DNA from: Christiangramia fulva
GTDB taxonomy: Bacteria > Bacteroidota > Bacteroidia > Flavobacteriales > Flavobacteriaceae
Reading direction: 5' to 3'
NCBI RefSeq assembly: GCF_003024155.1
Contig: NZ_CP028136.1
Coordinates: 3,968,001-4,032,000 of the forward strand
Length of the DNA: 64,000 nt
Below are positions 1-8,196 of the stretch, one piece after another. Every line of letters begins with the position of its first letter. Position 1 is the first letter of the stretch. The notes under the pieces were generated by a model. That model was not told the origin of the DNA. It did not search any database and saw nothing but the letters and a program-made list of their open reading frames with translations. The translations under genes and the position numbers were made by a program.

Positions 1-1868
1 TTTCTCCCAGTAACGGTAAGGAATAGATCGTTATTATAATCGAGTTTCAGTTCCCCAAAAACACCAACGTTGCGAATCTGATCCTCGGTTTTATTTCCAA
101 AAATATTAGTCGTATTAGAAATATCATTAATTCCAGGAACATTAAGTCCCTCTCCCCTTATATAAGCATAATCATGCTTAGTATCAGAGATCTGGTTACC
201 AAGAGTCAATGAGGAATGGAATTTATCGGTCCAGTCTTTTGTGAAATTAACCAGTAAATTAGATTCCAAACCTAAAAAATTATTTACCTGATCGAGCACA
301 AAACCTCCTACCTGAGACCCGACATCAAGATCAGGTGGTACAAATCTGTTCCTATTGTCAGAGTAATTATCTACCTGGGCAGAATAAGTGACATTCATCC
401 ATTCTTTCGGATTCCAGTTTATCATAACATTCCCGATCCAACGATTTACATCATCTATTAAAGGACTCTTTTCCAGTAAATACCGCGGATTGTCAATAAT
501 GCCAAAAGAATAGTTTCTTTGCGTTCCATCCGGATTTAGATAATCATTGATCGGAAAAGTAGCTGAATAGTAGGAAAGCGAGCTAAATACCGATTTATCT
601 CCACCATTACCGCGGGCTCCTCCACTGTTAGCATAAGTGACCGATGTATTTATATTAAGGTTATCGTTAATTTTATAACCTGCTTTTAATCTTAAATTCG
701 TTTTATCATAGTAGGTATTCGGAAGAACTCCCTCTTCACTATCATTCCCGACAGAAAAATAATAATTCATCTTTTCTGTCGCCCCACTTACACTAAGATC
801 AACCTGTGTTAAAACACCAGTTCGGAAAAGATCATAAGGATCATAAAATCTATCACCGGTCAGGTCTACTACACTGCCATCATCCATAGTATAAGAATCC
901 TCACTATACCTGGGCCCCCAGGAATAGAAAGAAGTACCCCCTAAACGAGTGAAACCAGTTTCAGTTTCTGGAGTATAAAGCGTTCTTGGTGCACCGCTAT
1001 ATCCTTCCCGATATGTTTTCTGTAGATCAGGAGTCTGAGTAATTTTCTTATAACTGGTTGAAGCTGATAAATTTATTTTTGCTTTTCCTAATTTCCCTTT
1101 TTTTGTGGTAATTATTATAGCTCCGTTGGCAGCGCGAACTCCATACAAAGCTGTCGCAGCGGCACCCTTTAAGACGTTGTAAGACTCGATGTCTTCAGGA
1201 TTTAGATCGGCAGCCCGATTAGTAAATGAAAACTGTTCCGCACTATTGGGAGAGTTTGAACCTGCACTTGGACGTACGTCTCCGGAAAAGGTTGAGTTAT
1301 CCATTGCCAATCCATCAATGACAATTAATGGCTGGTTACTTCGCTGTGGGTTAATTGAAGTAATCCCCCTAATAAGAATATCAACTCCACCACCAGCAGT
1401 CCCGGAGCTCTGGTTAATTTGAACACCAGCTACCCTTCCCTGAAGTCCCTGGATCGCGTTGGTATTACCTTTAAGATTTACCTCATCTGCATCTACCTTA
1501 GATACAGAATATCCCAGCGACCGGGTCTCTCTTTCGATGCCAAAAGCAGTTACTACTACTTCTTCAAGGGAGTTCTGGTCAGGAGTCATCGTAACATTAA
1601 TTGTCGAACTCGTGACAGGTACTTCCTTTTTCTTATACCCCACAAAAGAAAAAACCAGAGTACTTCCCTGATCTGCTTTAATTGAATACATACCGTCAAA
1701 ATCGGTTGTCGTTCCAGTGTTTGTCCCCTTGATTAGGACGGTGACACCTAACATAGGTGCTCCGTTTTCGTCTGTAACTTTACCCTTTACAGTGGTTTCC
1801 TGGGCACTCAAAACCAGACTGAAAAAGGTTGAAAAGAAGACAAAAAATAAAGTAATTTTTCTTGTCAT
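1..1868 (-). CDS. SusC/RagA-family TonB-dependent outer-membrane receptor (3' end cut by window edge)
   Basis: Reverse-strand reading from the ATG at 1868 is open as far as I translated it and runs off the left edge, so about 622 residues are present of a family that is usually near 1000. The N-terminus MTRKITLFFVFF is a signal peptide ending in SAQ. A carboxypeptidase-regulatory-like domain follows (about residues 25-100, including GKVTDENGAPMLGVTVLIKG), then the family signature SLEEVVVTAFG and the plug domain (LQGRVAGVQI, LIVIDGLAMDN, YGVRAANGAIIITTKKGK), then barrel strands. The family imports glycans, peptides or other large ligands across the outer membrane, powered by TonB, normally with a SusD lipoprotein encoded just downstream. 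That gene would lie outside the window, so the substrate cannot be read here. Confidence 0.95.
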   Translation of the reverse strand, partial: MTRKITLFFVFFSTFFSLVLSAQETTVKGKVTDENGAPMLGVTVLIKGTNTGTTTDFDGMYSIKADQGSTLVFSFVGYKKKEVPVTSSTINVTMTPDQNSLEEVVVTAFGIERETRSLGYSVSKVDADEVNLKGNTNAIQGLQGRVAGVQINQSSGTAGGGVDILIRGITSINPQRSNQPLIVIDGLAMDNSTFSGDVRPSAGSNSPNSAEQFSFTNRAADLNPEDIESYNVLKGAAATALYGVRAANGAIIITTKKGKLGKAKINLSASTSYKKITQTPDLQKTYREGYSGAPRTLYTPETETGFTRLGGTSFYSWGPRYSEDSYTMDDGSVVDLTGDRFYDPYDLFRTGVLTQVDLSVSGATEKMNYYFSVGNDSEEGVLPNTYYDKTNLRLKAGYKINDNLNINTSVTYANSGGARGNGGDKSVFSSLSYYSATFPINDYLNPDGTQRNYSFGIIDNPRYLLEKSPLIDDVNRWIGNVMINWNPKEWMNVTYSAQVDNYSDNRNRFVPPDLDVGSQVGGFVLDQVNNFLGLESNLLVNFTKDWTDKFHSSLTLGNQISDTKHDYAYIRGEGLNVPGINDISNTTNIFGNKTEDQIRNVGVFGELKLDYNNDLFLTVTGR

Positions 1869-2077
1869 AATACTAAATTGGTTAAACTGTTTCGGTAAAT
1901 ATATATAAAACATATTTTAATTTCCTTTTCAATTAAAAGGAATAGCCTTTTCAAATTTCTTTTCGTTTAATCCGTAATTTTAAAATTTCAGATTTTTATT
2001 GCTATTAAGTTAAAAAGGGGAATTTGCCTTCTTTTATCCTGGAAGTAGGCAAAAAAAATTTACTTTCAAATTTGTTT

Positions 2078-2085
2078 TATTTTTG
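2078..2085 (+). promoter_or_regulatory. Candidate -7 promoter element for the small secreted protein gene
   Basis: TATTTTTG matches the Bacteroidota -7 consensus TAnnTTTG and lies 32 bases before the ATG at 2118. I do not see a convincing -33 TTG at the usual spacing, so this is a motif match only. Confidence 0.35.
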
Positions 2086-2117
2086 CATAGTCTTTGATCT
2101 GTAATAGAAAACTTCCG

Positions 2118-2570
2118 ATGAAAAGATTTCTTTTCGTATTTGTGTTATTCGTTTCCGTTTCTGTAAGCGCCCAGGAGTACTGGAACCGTAAGGATTTTGA
2201 AATTAGTGACCGGAATATAGATGCTTCCTGGAAAGCCCTGGCCTTTAACTGGCAAAAATCAAATTCACACTTTGACCTGCCTGATGGTACTTTTTTAAAT
2301 ATTTCCGGTGCGACCCAGAGCAAGCAAATAGACATGATTGCGGCCATCGATCGTATTAATGCCGAAAAAGAGCCACAAAGAGAGATCAATCTTGGCTCAC
2401 CACTTGGTGAACCAAAGGAGAAGAAAAAGAGATTTTTTGAGTTGACAGGTAATGCTGATCCTGGAAAAATGGACACTTATATAAATCCGTTCGTGGCCCC
2501 TATCTTAGATCCTTATAACCGTGCTTATTACCAGCTGAGATCGAACTCCCTTTACCGATATAACTACTGA
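2118..2570 (+). CDS. Small secreted protein of unknown function
   Basis: This codes for 150 residues. I chose the ATG at 2118 rather than an in-frame ATG at 2094 because it opens directly onto a signal peptide (MKRFLFVFVLFVSVSVSAQ) and lies behind a promoter-like motif. The mature part is hydrophilic, with a Lys/Glu-rich stretch in the middle (EPKEKKKRFF) and a Tyr/Asn-rich C-terminus (DPYNRAYYQLRSNSLYRYNY). I recognise no domain. The export signal implies a periplasmic or surface location. Its last seven bases overlap the end of the convergent cvfB gene. No function is proposed. Confidence 0.75.
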   Translation: MKRFLFVFVLFVSVSVSAQEYWNRKDFEISDRNIDASWKALAFNWQKSNSHFDLPDGTFLNISGATQSKQIDMIAAIDRINAEKEPQREINLGSPLGEPKEKKKRFFELTGNADPGKMDTYINPFVAPILDPYNRAYYQLRSNSLYRYNY

Positions 2571-3397
2571 TCTTTAAGATAAAGACCATCTTCTTTTATG
2601 TCTATTAATCGTTGCTTGTAAAGATTACCGGCAGCTCTTTTAAAACTTTTCTTACTCATTTGCAGCTGATCTTTGATCTTTTCGGGTGCCGATTTATCGG
2701 TTAAAGGAAGAAAACCTCCAGATTTTTGAAGTTTTTCCATAATTCTGTCAGCATTGGGTTCAATACTGCGGTAACCGGGTCTTTGTAGTGTTACATCAAT
2801 TTTATGATCTTCCCTTATTTTTTTGATATAACCTTTCAGCGCATCTCCCGGTTGAAGTCGTTTAAAAACTTCATCTTTATAAACCAGCCCTAAATGCAAT
2901 TGATTGATGATCACATTATAGCCAAGATCGGTCTGGTTGCTTACCAGTAGATCTACCTGCTCAAATGGCTCTACAGTAAGTTCCGAATTGTCCAGAAAGG
3001 CATGAACTTTCGAGGAAGCTGCCAAACGACCGGTTTCGAGGTCCAGATAACAAAAAACAAGATAAGATTCACCTTTTTGCATTGGCACTACCTGCTCTTT
3101 AAAGGGGACGAAAAGATGTTTTTCAAGCCCCCAATCTAAAAAAGCTCCAAATTTGCTCACTTCAGCGCATTCCAAAACCTCGAACTTATCGAGTTTGATC
3201 TTTGGTTCAAGAGTAGTTGCCACGGGCCTTTCTTCATGATCGAGATATACGAATACCTTTAAAATATCTCCCTGCTTCCATTTCGCTGGTACATATTTAT
3301 TAGGAAGCAACACTTCCTCTCCTTCTTCATTTTCAAGGTAAACACCATGATCGGTGGCCCTTTCCATTTTCAATTCATGATATTCGCCTATTTGCAT
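2564..3397 (-). CDS. cvfB: CvfB-like S1-domain RNA-binding protein
   Basis: The protein has 277 residues from the ATG at 3397. An upstream in-frame TTG at 3418 would fall inside the -7 promoter motif and is rejected. CvfB/YitL proteins contain several S1-like OB folds followed by a winged-helix domain and bind RNA; in Staphylococcus CvfB influences virulence-factor expression. Matching features are the opening MQIGEYHELKMERATDHGVY, the repeated beta-rich segments with GAFLDWGLEKHLFVPF (second S1 unit), and the C-terminal LTDKSAPEKIKDQLQMSKKS-type helix-turn-helix near residue 235. The gene has its own promoter just downstream of the terminator of the menaquinone-side unit. Its role in this organism is inferred from the family only. 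Confidence 0.85.
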   Translation of the reverse strand: MQIGEYHELKMERATDHGVYLENEEGEEVLLPNKYVPAKWKQGDILKVFVYLDHEERPVATTLEPKIKLDKFEVLECAEVSKFGAFLDWGLEKHLFVPFKEQVVPMQKGESYLVFCYLDLETGRLAASSKVHAFLDNSELTVEPFEQVDLLVSNQTDLGYNVIINQLHLGLVYKDEVFKRLQPGDALKGYIKKIREDHKIDVTLQRPGYRSIEPNADRIMEKLQKSGGFLPLTDKSAPEKIKDQLQMSKKSFKRAAGNLYKQRLIDIKEDGLYLKDQ

Positions 3398-3415
3398 TTC
3401 CTTTTTTTTAACCGA

Positions 3416-3423
3416 CAAAGATA
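3416..3423 (-). promoter_or_regulatory. -7 promoter element for cvfB
   Basis: On the minus strand TATCTTTG (3423 to 3416) is an exact TAnnTTTG match, 18 bases before the ATG at 3397. It starts 15 bases beyond the terminator hairpin of the upstream unit, as expected for a new transcription start. It also decides the start codon by excluding the TTG at 3418. Confidence 0.5.
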
Positions 3424-3437
3424 GGTTTAAATTAATA

Positions 3438-3471
3438 TAAAAAATCCGCCTGAAAAATTCAGACGGATTTT
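3438..3471 (-). terminator. Intrinsic terminator after the DUF2853 gene
   Basis: The inverted repeat AAATCCGcCTGAA / TTCAGaCGGATTT (one mismatch, three-base loop) is followed on the minus strand by TTTTTTAT. It sits between the stop of the DUF2853 gene (3491) and the cvfB promoter, separating the two units. Confidence 0.8.
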
Positions 3472-3490
3472 CTGCTGCTTCTTTATTTTT

Positions 3491-3835
3491 TTATTTGAAA
3501 ATATCTTCCTTTTTAAAATGCCTGGTAAGCAGGTAATACACTACTACCCTATATTTACTTCGGTTTGATTTGCCATATTTTTCCAGAACCTGGTTTAAAG
3601 CTTCATTCGCTTTAGCATCATCAGTTACACCCAGTTTTTTCTTCAGAAAGTTATTTTTTACAGTTTCAAGCTCCTCTTTACTTGAAGCCGAAACCGTCTC
3701 AGCATCGGCTTTATAGATGACCGGCCCGGCTGCTTCTGTGATTTTTCGGAGGAGATCAATATCAGGATCGCTCTCTCCTACTTTCGATTTCAAATCATCC
3801 AGATATTTTCCTACTTTTTCATCTAATTTGCTCAT
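3491..3835 (-). CDS. DUF2853 family protein
   Basis: This small cytosolic protein has 114 residues, no signal peptide and is mostly helical. The block near residues 30-65 (AAGPVIYKADAETVSASSKE, then ELETVKNNFLKKKLG) and the C-terminal block YGKSNRSKYRVVVYYLLTRH are, as I recall the family, the conserved parts of DUF2853, which has no assigned function. It lies 63 bases downstream of menD and before a strong terminator, so it is probably read with the menaquinone genes. A link to menaquinone synthesis is only positional. Confidence 0.85.
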   Translation of the reverse strand: MSKLDEKVGKYLDDLKSKVGESDPDIDLLRKITEAAGPVIYKADAETVSASSKEELETVKNNFLKKKLGVTDDAKANEALNQVLEKYGKSNRSKYRVVVYYLLTRHFKKEDIFK

Positions 3836-3898
3836 ATTTAATTTTTTCTATTCAATAGAATATAAGCAATTACAAGGAAAGTAGGGCTTAGACGATTC

Positions 3899-5632
3899 TT
3901 AAGATTTCATAAAATTGAAATATTCAAGCAAGACCTCATCATTGGTTTTACGCGGAGTAAAGATTTCAAGCAAACGCGGTTTTTCAGATTTTTCAAAAAA
4001 TCCATTTAGAGCATTTTTCAAAGTATCTTCAGAATCGGCGCTTCTATATTCAAAATCATACATCTCACAAAGTGGCCTGGCTTTCAGATTATGTACCGTT
4101 TCAAAGAAAGTATCAAAATTTTCAGAATTCTTATTTCCGGGCAAAATCCTGAATATCCCGCCTCCGCGGTTATTCAACACGATGATCCTTAAGTTTGGAG
4201 GAATGTAATTATTCCACAGGGCATTACTGTCATAAAAAAAGCTAAGATCACCGGTGACCAAAAGTACAGGTTCCCCCAGACTCACCGCTGCACCCACAGC
4301 TGTTGAAACACTGCCATCAATACCGCTGGTTCCGCGGTTACAATATATTTTCAAACTTTTATCCCACTGGAAAAGTTGCGCGTACCTGATGGTGGAACTG
4401 TTGCCGAAATGAATAATATTCCCCTCAGGAACTTCAGGAACTATGAGCTGCATCGCCTTTAGATCTGAATATTCAATTTCAGCCATATATTCTTCATGCC
4501 GCTTTTGCCGTTTTTTGCGCACATCTTTCCAGAATGCGGCGTAATCGCTTTCAATATCTTCAGTTAACGGAAAGAATTCACTGAAAAAGGAATTCACTTC
4601 AGTCTCAAAATGTTTATTCAGGCAGAAGAAGGTATTATAAGCTTTCTTCGGATCGATATGCCAGTGATTTTTAGGATTGAAATTGCGGAGAAAAGCCTTG
4701 ATCTTTTTAGAAACAATCATTCCTCCAAAGGTGAGCAGGATATCTGGCTGAAGTTTTAAAAAGAGATCATCCCGGTTCATGTCCTTCTCAATAGGACCGA
4801 TCAGCGTATCAATTCTTGTAAAAAATTCATCCTGGTGCAGATTAGACGTTGTTTCAGTAAAAACGATCACGCTCGGGTCTTTGGCCAGCTTATCCAGAAA
4901 TTCCTGTTCTACGGCATTAGGCTGTTCGACACCTACAATCACCATTTTTCGTCGCGCGCTATTCCATACTTTCACGTAAGGATCCAGCTGTTTCGCCGTG
5001 TAAAACCTCTCTTTGATTTCAGGGAAAATCTGCAAAGGCTGTGCATTTACATCTTCAACGGTATCATATAAAGGCTCATAAAAAGGCACATTTATATGCA
5101 CCGGCCCCTTCTCTTCTATCGCTTTGTTCAGGGCCAGATTAATTTCCCTTTCGTTATGCTTTTGAGCTTCGAATTGCTTCTGCTTAAGTTTTTCGTCTTT
5201 AGTTTCGGCTTCCAGCACAAGTTCAGAATATAAATTAGCCGAATAGAGAATATGGTTCTCAAAAACGTTTTTCTGACGAATTGTTTGTCCGTCGCCGATA
5301 TCTATCCTTTCCACAGGCCTGTCTGCCGAAATCACCACCAGCGGAATATCGCTGTAAAATGCTTCAGAAATCGCCGGGTAATAATTCAGCAACGCTGATC
5401 CCGAGGTGCAAACAACGGCGACCGGTTTTTTAAGTTGCTGCGCCATTCCAAGGGCAAAAAAAGCCGCACAGCGTTCATCTACGATACTGTAAGCTTTTAT
5501 ATTGGAATGATGTGTAAAACCTATGGTAAGTGGCGCATTTCGCGAGCCTGGAGAAATAACAACATGTTTGATATCTTTTGCAACACATAAGGCTACGATA
5601 GAACGTGCCACTGGTATTTTGGAGTACTTCAC
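3899..5632 (-). CDS. menD: 2-Succinyl-5-enolpyruvyl-6-hydroxy-3-cyclohexene-1-carboxylate synthase (menaquinone)
   Basis: MenD is the thiamine-diphosphate enzyme that joins 2-oxoglutarate to isochorismate. The 577 residues match the family length. The N-terminal pyrimidine-binding domain has VISPGSRNAPLTIGF (residues 24-38) and CTSGSALLNYYPAISEAFY; the C-terminal diphosphate-binding motif is GDLSFFYDSNALWN near residue 440, followed by LNNRGGGIFRILPG. The start codon is GTG at 5632: an in-frame stop lies just upstream and there is no better ATG. MenF lies 107 bases upstream; that gap holds a small hairpin (5659-5679). It acts in the cytosol directly after isochorismate synthase. Confidence 0.96.
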   Translation of the reverse strand: MKYSKIPVARSIVALCVAKDIKHVVISPGSRNAPLTIGFTHHSNIKAYSIVDERCAAFFALGMAQQLKKPVAVVCTSGSALLNYYPAISEAFYSDIPLVVISADRPVERIDIGDGQTIRQKNVFENHILYSANLYSELVLEAETKDEKLKQKQFEAQKHNEREINLALNKAIEEKGPVHINVPFYEPLYDTVEDVNAQPLQIFPEIKERFYTAKQLDPYVKVWNSARRKMVIVGVEQPNAVEQEFLDKLAKDPSVIVFTETTSNLHQDEFFTRIDTLIGPIEKDMNRDDLFLKLQPDILLTFGGMIVSKKIKAFLRNFNPKNHWHIDPKKAYNTFFCLNKHFETEVNSFFSEFFPLTEDIESDYAAFWKDVRKKRQKRHEEYMAEIEYSDLKAMQLIVPEVPEGNIIHFGNSSTIRYAQLFQWDKSLKIYCNRGTSGIDGSVSTAVGAAVSLGEPVLLVTGDLSFFYDSNALWNNYIPPNLRIIVLNNRGGGIFRILPGNKNSENFDTFFETVHNLKARPLCEMYDFEYRSADSEDTLKNALNGFFEKSEKPRLLEIFTPRKTNDEVLLEYFNFMKS

Positions 5633-5658
5633 AGAATCTTTTTTCTATTTTTAATTTG

Positions 5659-5679
5659 AAGTGCTTCTTTTTTGCACTT
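5659..5679. repeat. Small inverted repeat between menF and menD
   Basis: The arms AAGTGC (5659-5664) and GCACTT (5674-5679) are perfect, with a 9-base loop. There is no U-run on the minus strand after it, so it is not a classic terminator. It could be an mRNA-processing or translation-tuning hairpin ahead of the GTG-started menD. Confidence 0.4.
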
Positions 5680-5739
5680 TTGATCTGCCGATCATTCAAA
5701 ATTACAATTTACAACTAACTTGCTCTTAAGATTTGGAGC

Positions 5740-6894
5740 TTATTTAACAAGTATGGCCTTCATGGTCTGGGCCTTGTTTACCGTCTCCATCCATTCGCTG
5801 GTCGCGATGGAATCTTTTGTGATTCCGCCGCCAACAAAGAGGCTGGCATCACCTCCTTTTAACTCCAGACATCTAAGATTTACAAACAAACGTGTTGATT
5901 CAAAAATTGCTGAAAATTGCTGATTTTCCTGGTTTCTACTTCGGCTGCTGCGCTGTACCTGTGTTTTCAGGTTGAGTTCACCCAGAAAACCAGTATAAAA
6001 TTTGCGGTTGTATCCTTCATTTTCAAGGATGAATTCTTTGGCTTTCTCTTTTGGAAGACCACATACCGCTGGGGTTGGATGAAGAGAATTGATTAGCGGA
6101 GCAATTCCGTTTTCATTTTTCTGAAAAGTGCCGGTGATATCGGTACAAATATGAAGCAGGTTTCCGGCTTTCAAAGTATAGGGATCAGATTTTTCGATAC
6201 GTTCAATGCCATTATCTGCCAGGGTTTCCAGAATATAATCAGTCACAAGTTTTTGCTCTTCAATTTCTTTCTGCTCCCATTTAACCACCGACTGATTCCT
6301 GAATAGCTGCGTTCCAGCAAGAGCCATAGTTTTAAATCGGTTACGCTCGGTTTTCAGTAGTGTTTCAGGAGTTGCTCCCAGCCAGAAACCCGTTTCTGGA
6401 TGGAACCACAAATAGGCAAAAGCAGATGAATACTTGTCGAGAAGATTCTTATAGATCCTAACTGGATCTGGATCATGAACCTGCACCGTTTCCTTTCGTG
6501 ACAAAACCACCTTCTTTAAATGGCCATTTTTGATAGTATCAACAGCTTTCTGCACGAGGTTTTCATGATCTTTCTGATCTTTTTCCCTTTGCGGAAAATT
6601 CCCTTCCTGGAAGATTACTTCGGCCTGATCTTCGTCTACTTTACTTTCTGGATAATGTTGAAATTCAATTTTTTCAGCTTCCGTCGAAGGGATCAAATAT
6701 ATTTTTTCTTTATCTGAAAAAGGAGCAAAAACAAATCCGCTTTCCGAGAAATCTGAACAGGTAAAACTTTGGAAATTATTTTGAAGTAGAGCATGGACCC
6801 TTTGATTTTCCTCATTTGGAAACCGGTAAACCACAAAAGCATTTTTACTTTTAATATGATCTCTGAGCTTAGAAAAAAACTTTGCTTCCTCCAT
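5740..6894 (-). CDS. menF: Isochorismate synthase (chorismate-binding enzyme)
   Basis: This enzyme converts chorismate to isochorismate, the committed step of menaquinone synthesis. The 384 residues carry the C-terminal chorismate-binding fold: KKVVLSRKETV, GFWLGATPETLLKTE, the segment PTPAVCGLPKEKA, NEGYNRKFYTGFLGEL, and the Mg-binding end LFVGGGITKDSIATSEW. The gene overlaps the thioesterase stop by one base (6894) and precedes menD, so the order is thioesterase, menF, menD. Entry into siderophore synthesis (as for EntC) is the alternative, but the adjacent menD makes menaquinone far more likely. Confidence 0.94.
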   Translation of the reverse strand: MEEAKFFSKLRDHIKSKNAFVVYRFPNEENQRVHALLQNNFQSFTCSDFSESGFVFAPFSDKEKIYLIPSTEAEKIEFQHYPESKVDEDQAEVIFQEGNFPQREKDQKDHENLVQKAVDTIKNGHLKKVVLSRKETVQVHDPDPVRIYKNLLDKYSSAFAYLWFHPETGFWLGATPETLLKTERNRFKTMALAGTQLFRNQSVVKWEQKEIEEQKLVTDYILETLADNGIERIEKSDPYTLKAGNLLHICTDITGTFQKNENGIAPLINSLHPTPAVCGLPKEKAKEFILENEGYNRKFYTGFLGELNLKTQVQRSSRSRNQENQQFSAIFESTRLFVNLRCLELKGGDASLFVGGGITKDSIATSEWMETVNKAQTMKAILVK

Positions 6895-7316
6895 TATTTT
6901 CTTTCTTTTGGAAGGGAAATGGTCGTTAATTTTACCAGAGAAATTAGGTTTTCAGCTTCATCGGTGATCCTGATTTCCCATAGCTGTGTCGTGCGGCCTT
7001 TATGAATAAAAGAGGCCCTGGCAAAAACGTAACCTTCTTTAACAGATTTAAGATGATTTGCTGAAATTTCTATCCCCCGAATAAAAAAATCCTCCGTATT
7101 CAAAAAAACATAGCTTGCCATGCTTCCCACGCTTTCAGCCAAAGCCACACTGGCGCCGCCATGAAGAACTCCATCCGGCTGATGGACTCTGGGCGTCACC
7201 GGCATTTTGGCGATCATATAATCTTCCCCGGCATCTACAAACTCAATTTCGAGGGTTTCCATAAGTGTATTTTTACAGGCTTTTTTGGCAAGTGATATAA
7301 TTTCCTGTTTCGTCAT
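6894..7316 (-). CDS. PaaI-type hotdog thioesterase, probable DHNA-CoA thioesterase of menaquinone synthesis
   Basis: The 140 residues form a single hotdog domain. The catalytic region is VLHGGASVALAESVGSMASY (residues 50-70), with the HGG loop and the active-site Glu of the PaaI/YbgC group; a basic strand FIHKGRTTQLWEIRITDE follows. It is translationally coupled to menF and heads the menF-menD unit. Hydrolysis of 1,4-dihydroxy-2-naphthoyl-CoA (MenI role) fits this position well. The family alone would also allow phenylacetyl-CoA or other acyl-CoA substrates, so the MenI assignment is an inference from context. Confidence 0.82.
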   Translation of the reverse strand: MTKQEIISLAKKACKNTLMETLEIEFVDAGEDYMIAKMPVTPRVHQPDGVLHGGASVALAESVGSMASYVFLNTEDFFIRGIEISANHLKSVKEGYVFARASFIHKGRTTQLWEIRITDEAENLISLVKLTTISLPKERK

Positions 7317-7445
7317 CTTTCAGAGATTGGTTATTTTTCAACAACTTTTTGAATTCTTACGGTCATTAAATTAAAGATCATTTCTTCAAAATTTAACCGA
7401 AAGAGAAATTCCAATTGGAAAGTAAAAATACAAAACAGCAAACAG

Positions 7446-8081
7446 ATGAGCAGCGAAAAAAGCGTTTCTTACCAGATTAAGAATACTTATTCCACCTTAA
7501 ATGAATTTACTCCAAAAACTAAACAGGTCTGGCTGGTTTTCCACGGAATTGGCTATTTAAGTCGGTATTTCCTGAAATACTTCAAGCACCTCGATAAAAT
7601 TGAAAATTATATCATCGCTCCCCAGGCCCAGTCTAAATATTATTTGAATGGCGAATATAAACATGTAGGCGCCTCCTGGCTTACCCGGGAAAATCTGGAA
7701 GAAGGCATTGAAAATATGCTGAATTATCTCGATGCCGTTTATGAAGCCGAGAATTTATCTGAAGTTGAAAATCTGAATATTTTCGGCTATTCCCAGGGAG
7801 TTTCGGTAGCTACAAGATTTGTCGCAAGACGAAAAATTCAATGTAAAAATTTGATCATGCACTCCGGAAAAGTCCCGGAAGAGCTGAAAACCGAAGATTT
7901 TGCTTTCCTGAAAAATACCAGGTTCAGATTTATCTATGGTCTAAAAGATGAGTATTTGAAATCAGGTATTGTAAAAGTAGAAGAAGAACGGCTGCAAAAA
8001 TTATTTCCAAAAGACCTGGAAATTCTGACTTTCCAAGGTGGTCATGAAGTAAATACTGAAATGATCTCAAAATTTGCTTAA
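7446..8081 (+). CDS. Alpha/beta hydrolase (phospholipase/carboxylesterase type)
   Basis: This cytosolic serine hydrolase has 211 residues and no signal peptide. The oxyanion-side motif VFHGIGYLSRYF is at residues 31-42, the nucleophile elbow GYSQG at 114-118 (Ser116), and the catalytic His is probably in GGHEV near the C-terminus, with an Asp in GLKDEYL before it. The layout resembles the small carboxylesterase group related to YpfH/EstB. Its substrate is unknown. It is divergent from the thioesterase-menF-menD unit and followed by a palindromic intergenic element. Confidence 0.8.
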   Translation: MSSEKSVSYQIKNTYSTLNEFTPKTKQVWLVFHGIGYLSRYFLKYFKHLDKIENYIIAPQAQSKYYLNGEYKHVGASWLTRENLEEGIENMLNYLDAVYEAENLSEVENLNIFGYSQGVSVATRFVARRKIQCKNLIMHSGKVPEELKTEDFAFLKNTRFRFIYGLKDEYLKSGIVKVEEERLQKLFPKDLEILTFQGGHEVNTEMISKFA

Positions 8082-8101
8082 TTTCATGTAAAATTTAATG
8101 T

Positions 8102-8180
8102 TATTGCGAGCCGTCGGAGACTTAGAAACAATCTGAAGTTAGAGATTACTTCGCTGCCTACGGGCAGGCGCTCGTAATGC
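8102..8180. repeat. Palindromic intergenic element (copy 1, with CCTGCC/GGCAGG-like core)
   Basis: The ends ATTGCGAGC and GCTCGTAAT are complementary with one mismatch, and an inner GCCTAcggGCAGGC core lies near 8155-8169. Related cores occur at 9529, 26623 and 29694, so this looks like a dispersed, non-coding element. It holds no ORF. Confidence 0.55.
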
Positions 8181-8196
8181 CCGATAACAAGGTTAG

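Noticed and set aside
2066..2476. 136-residue frame opposite the small secreted protein gene
   Set aside because: The plus-strand frame has a clean signal peptide and a promoter-like motif; the minus frame would read through that promoter.
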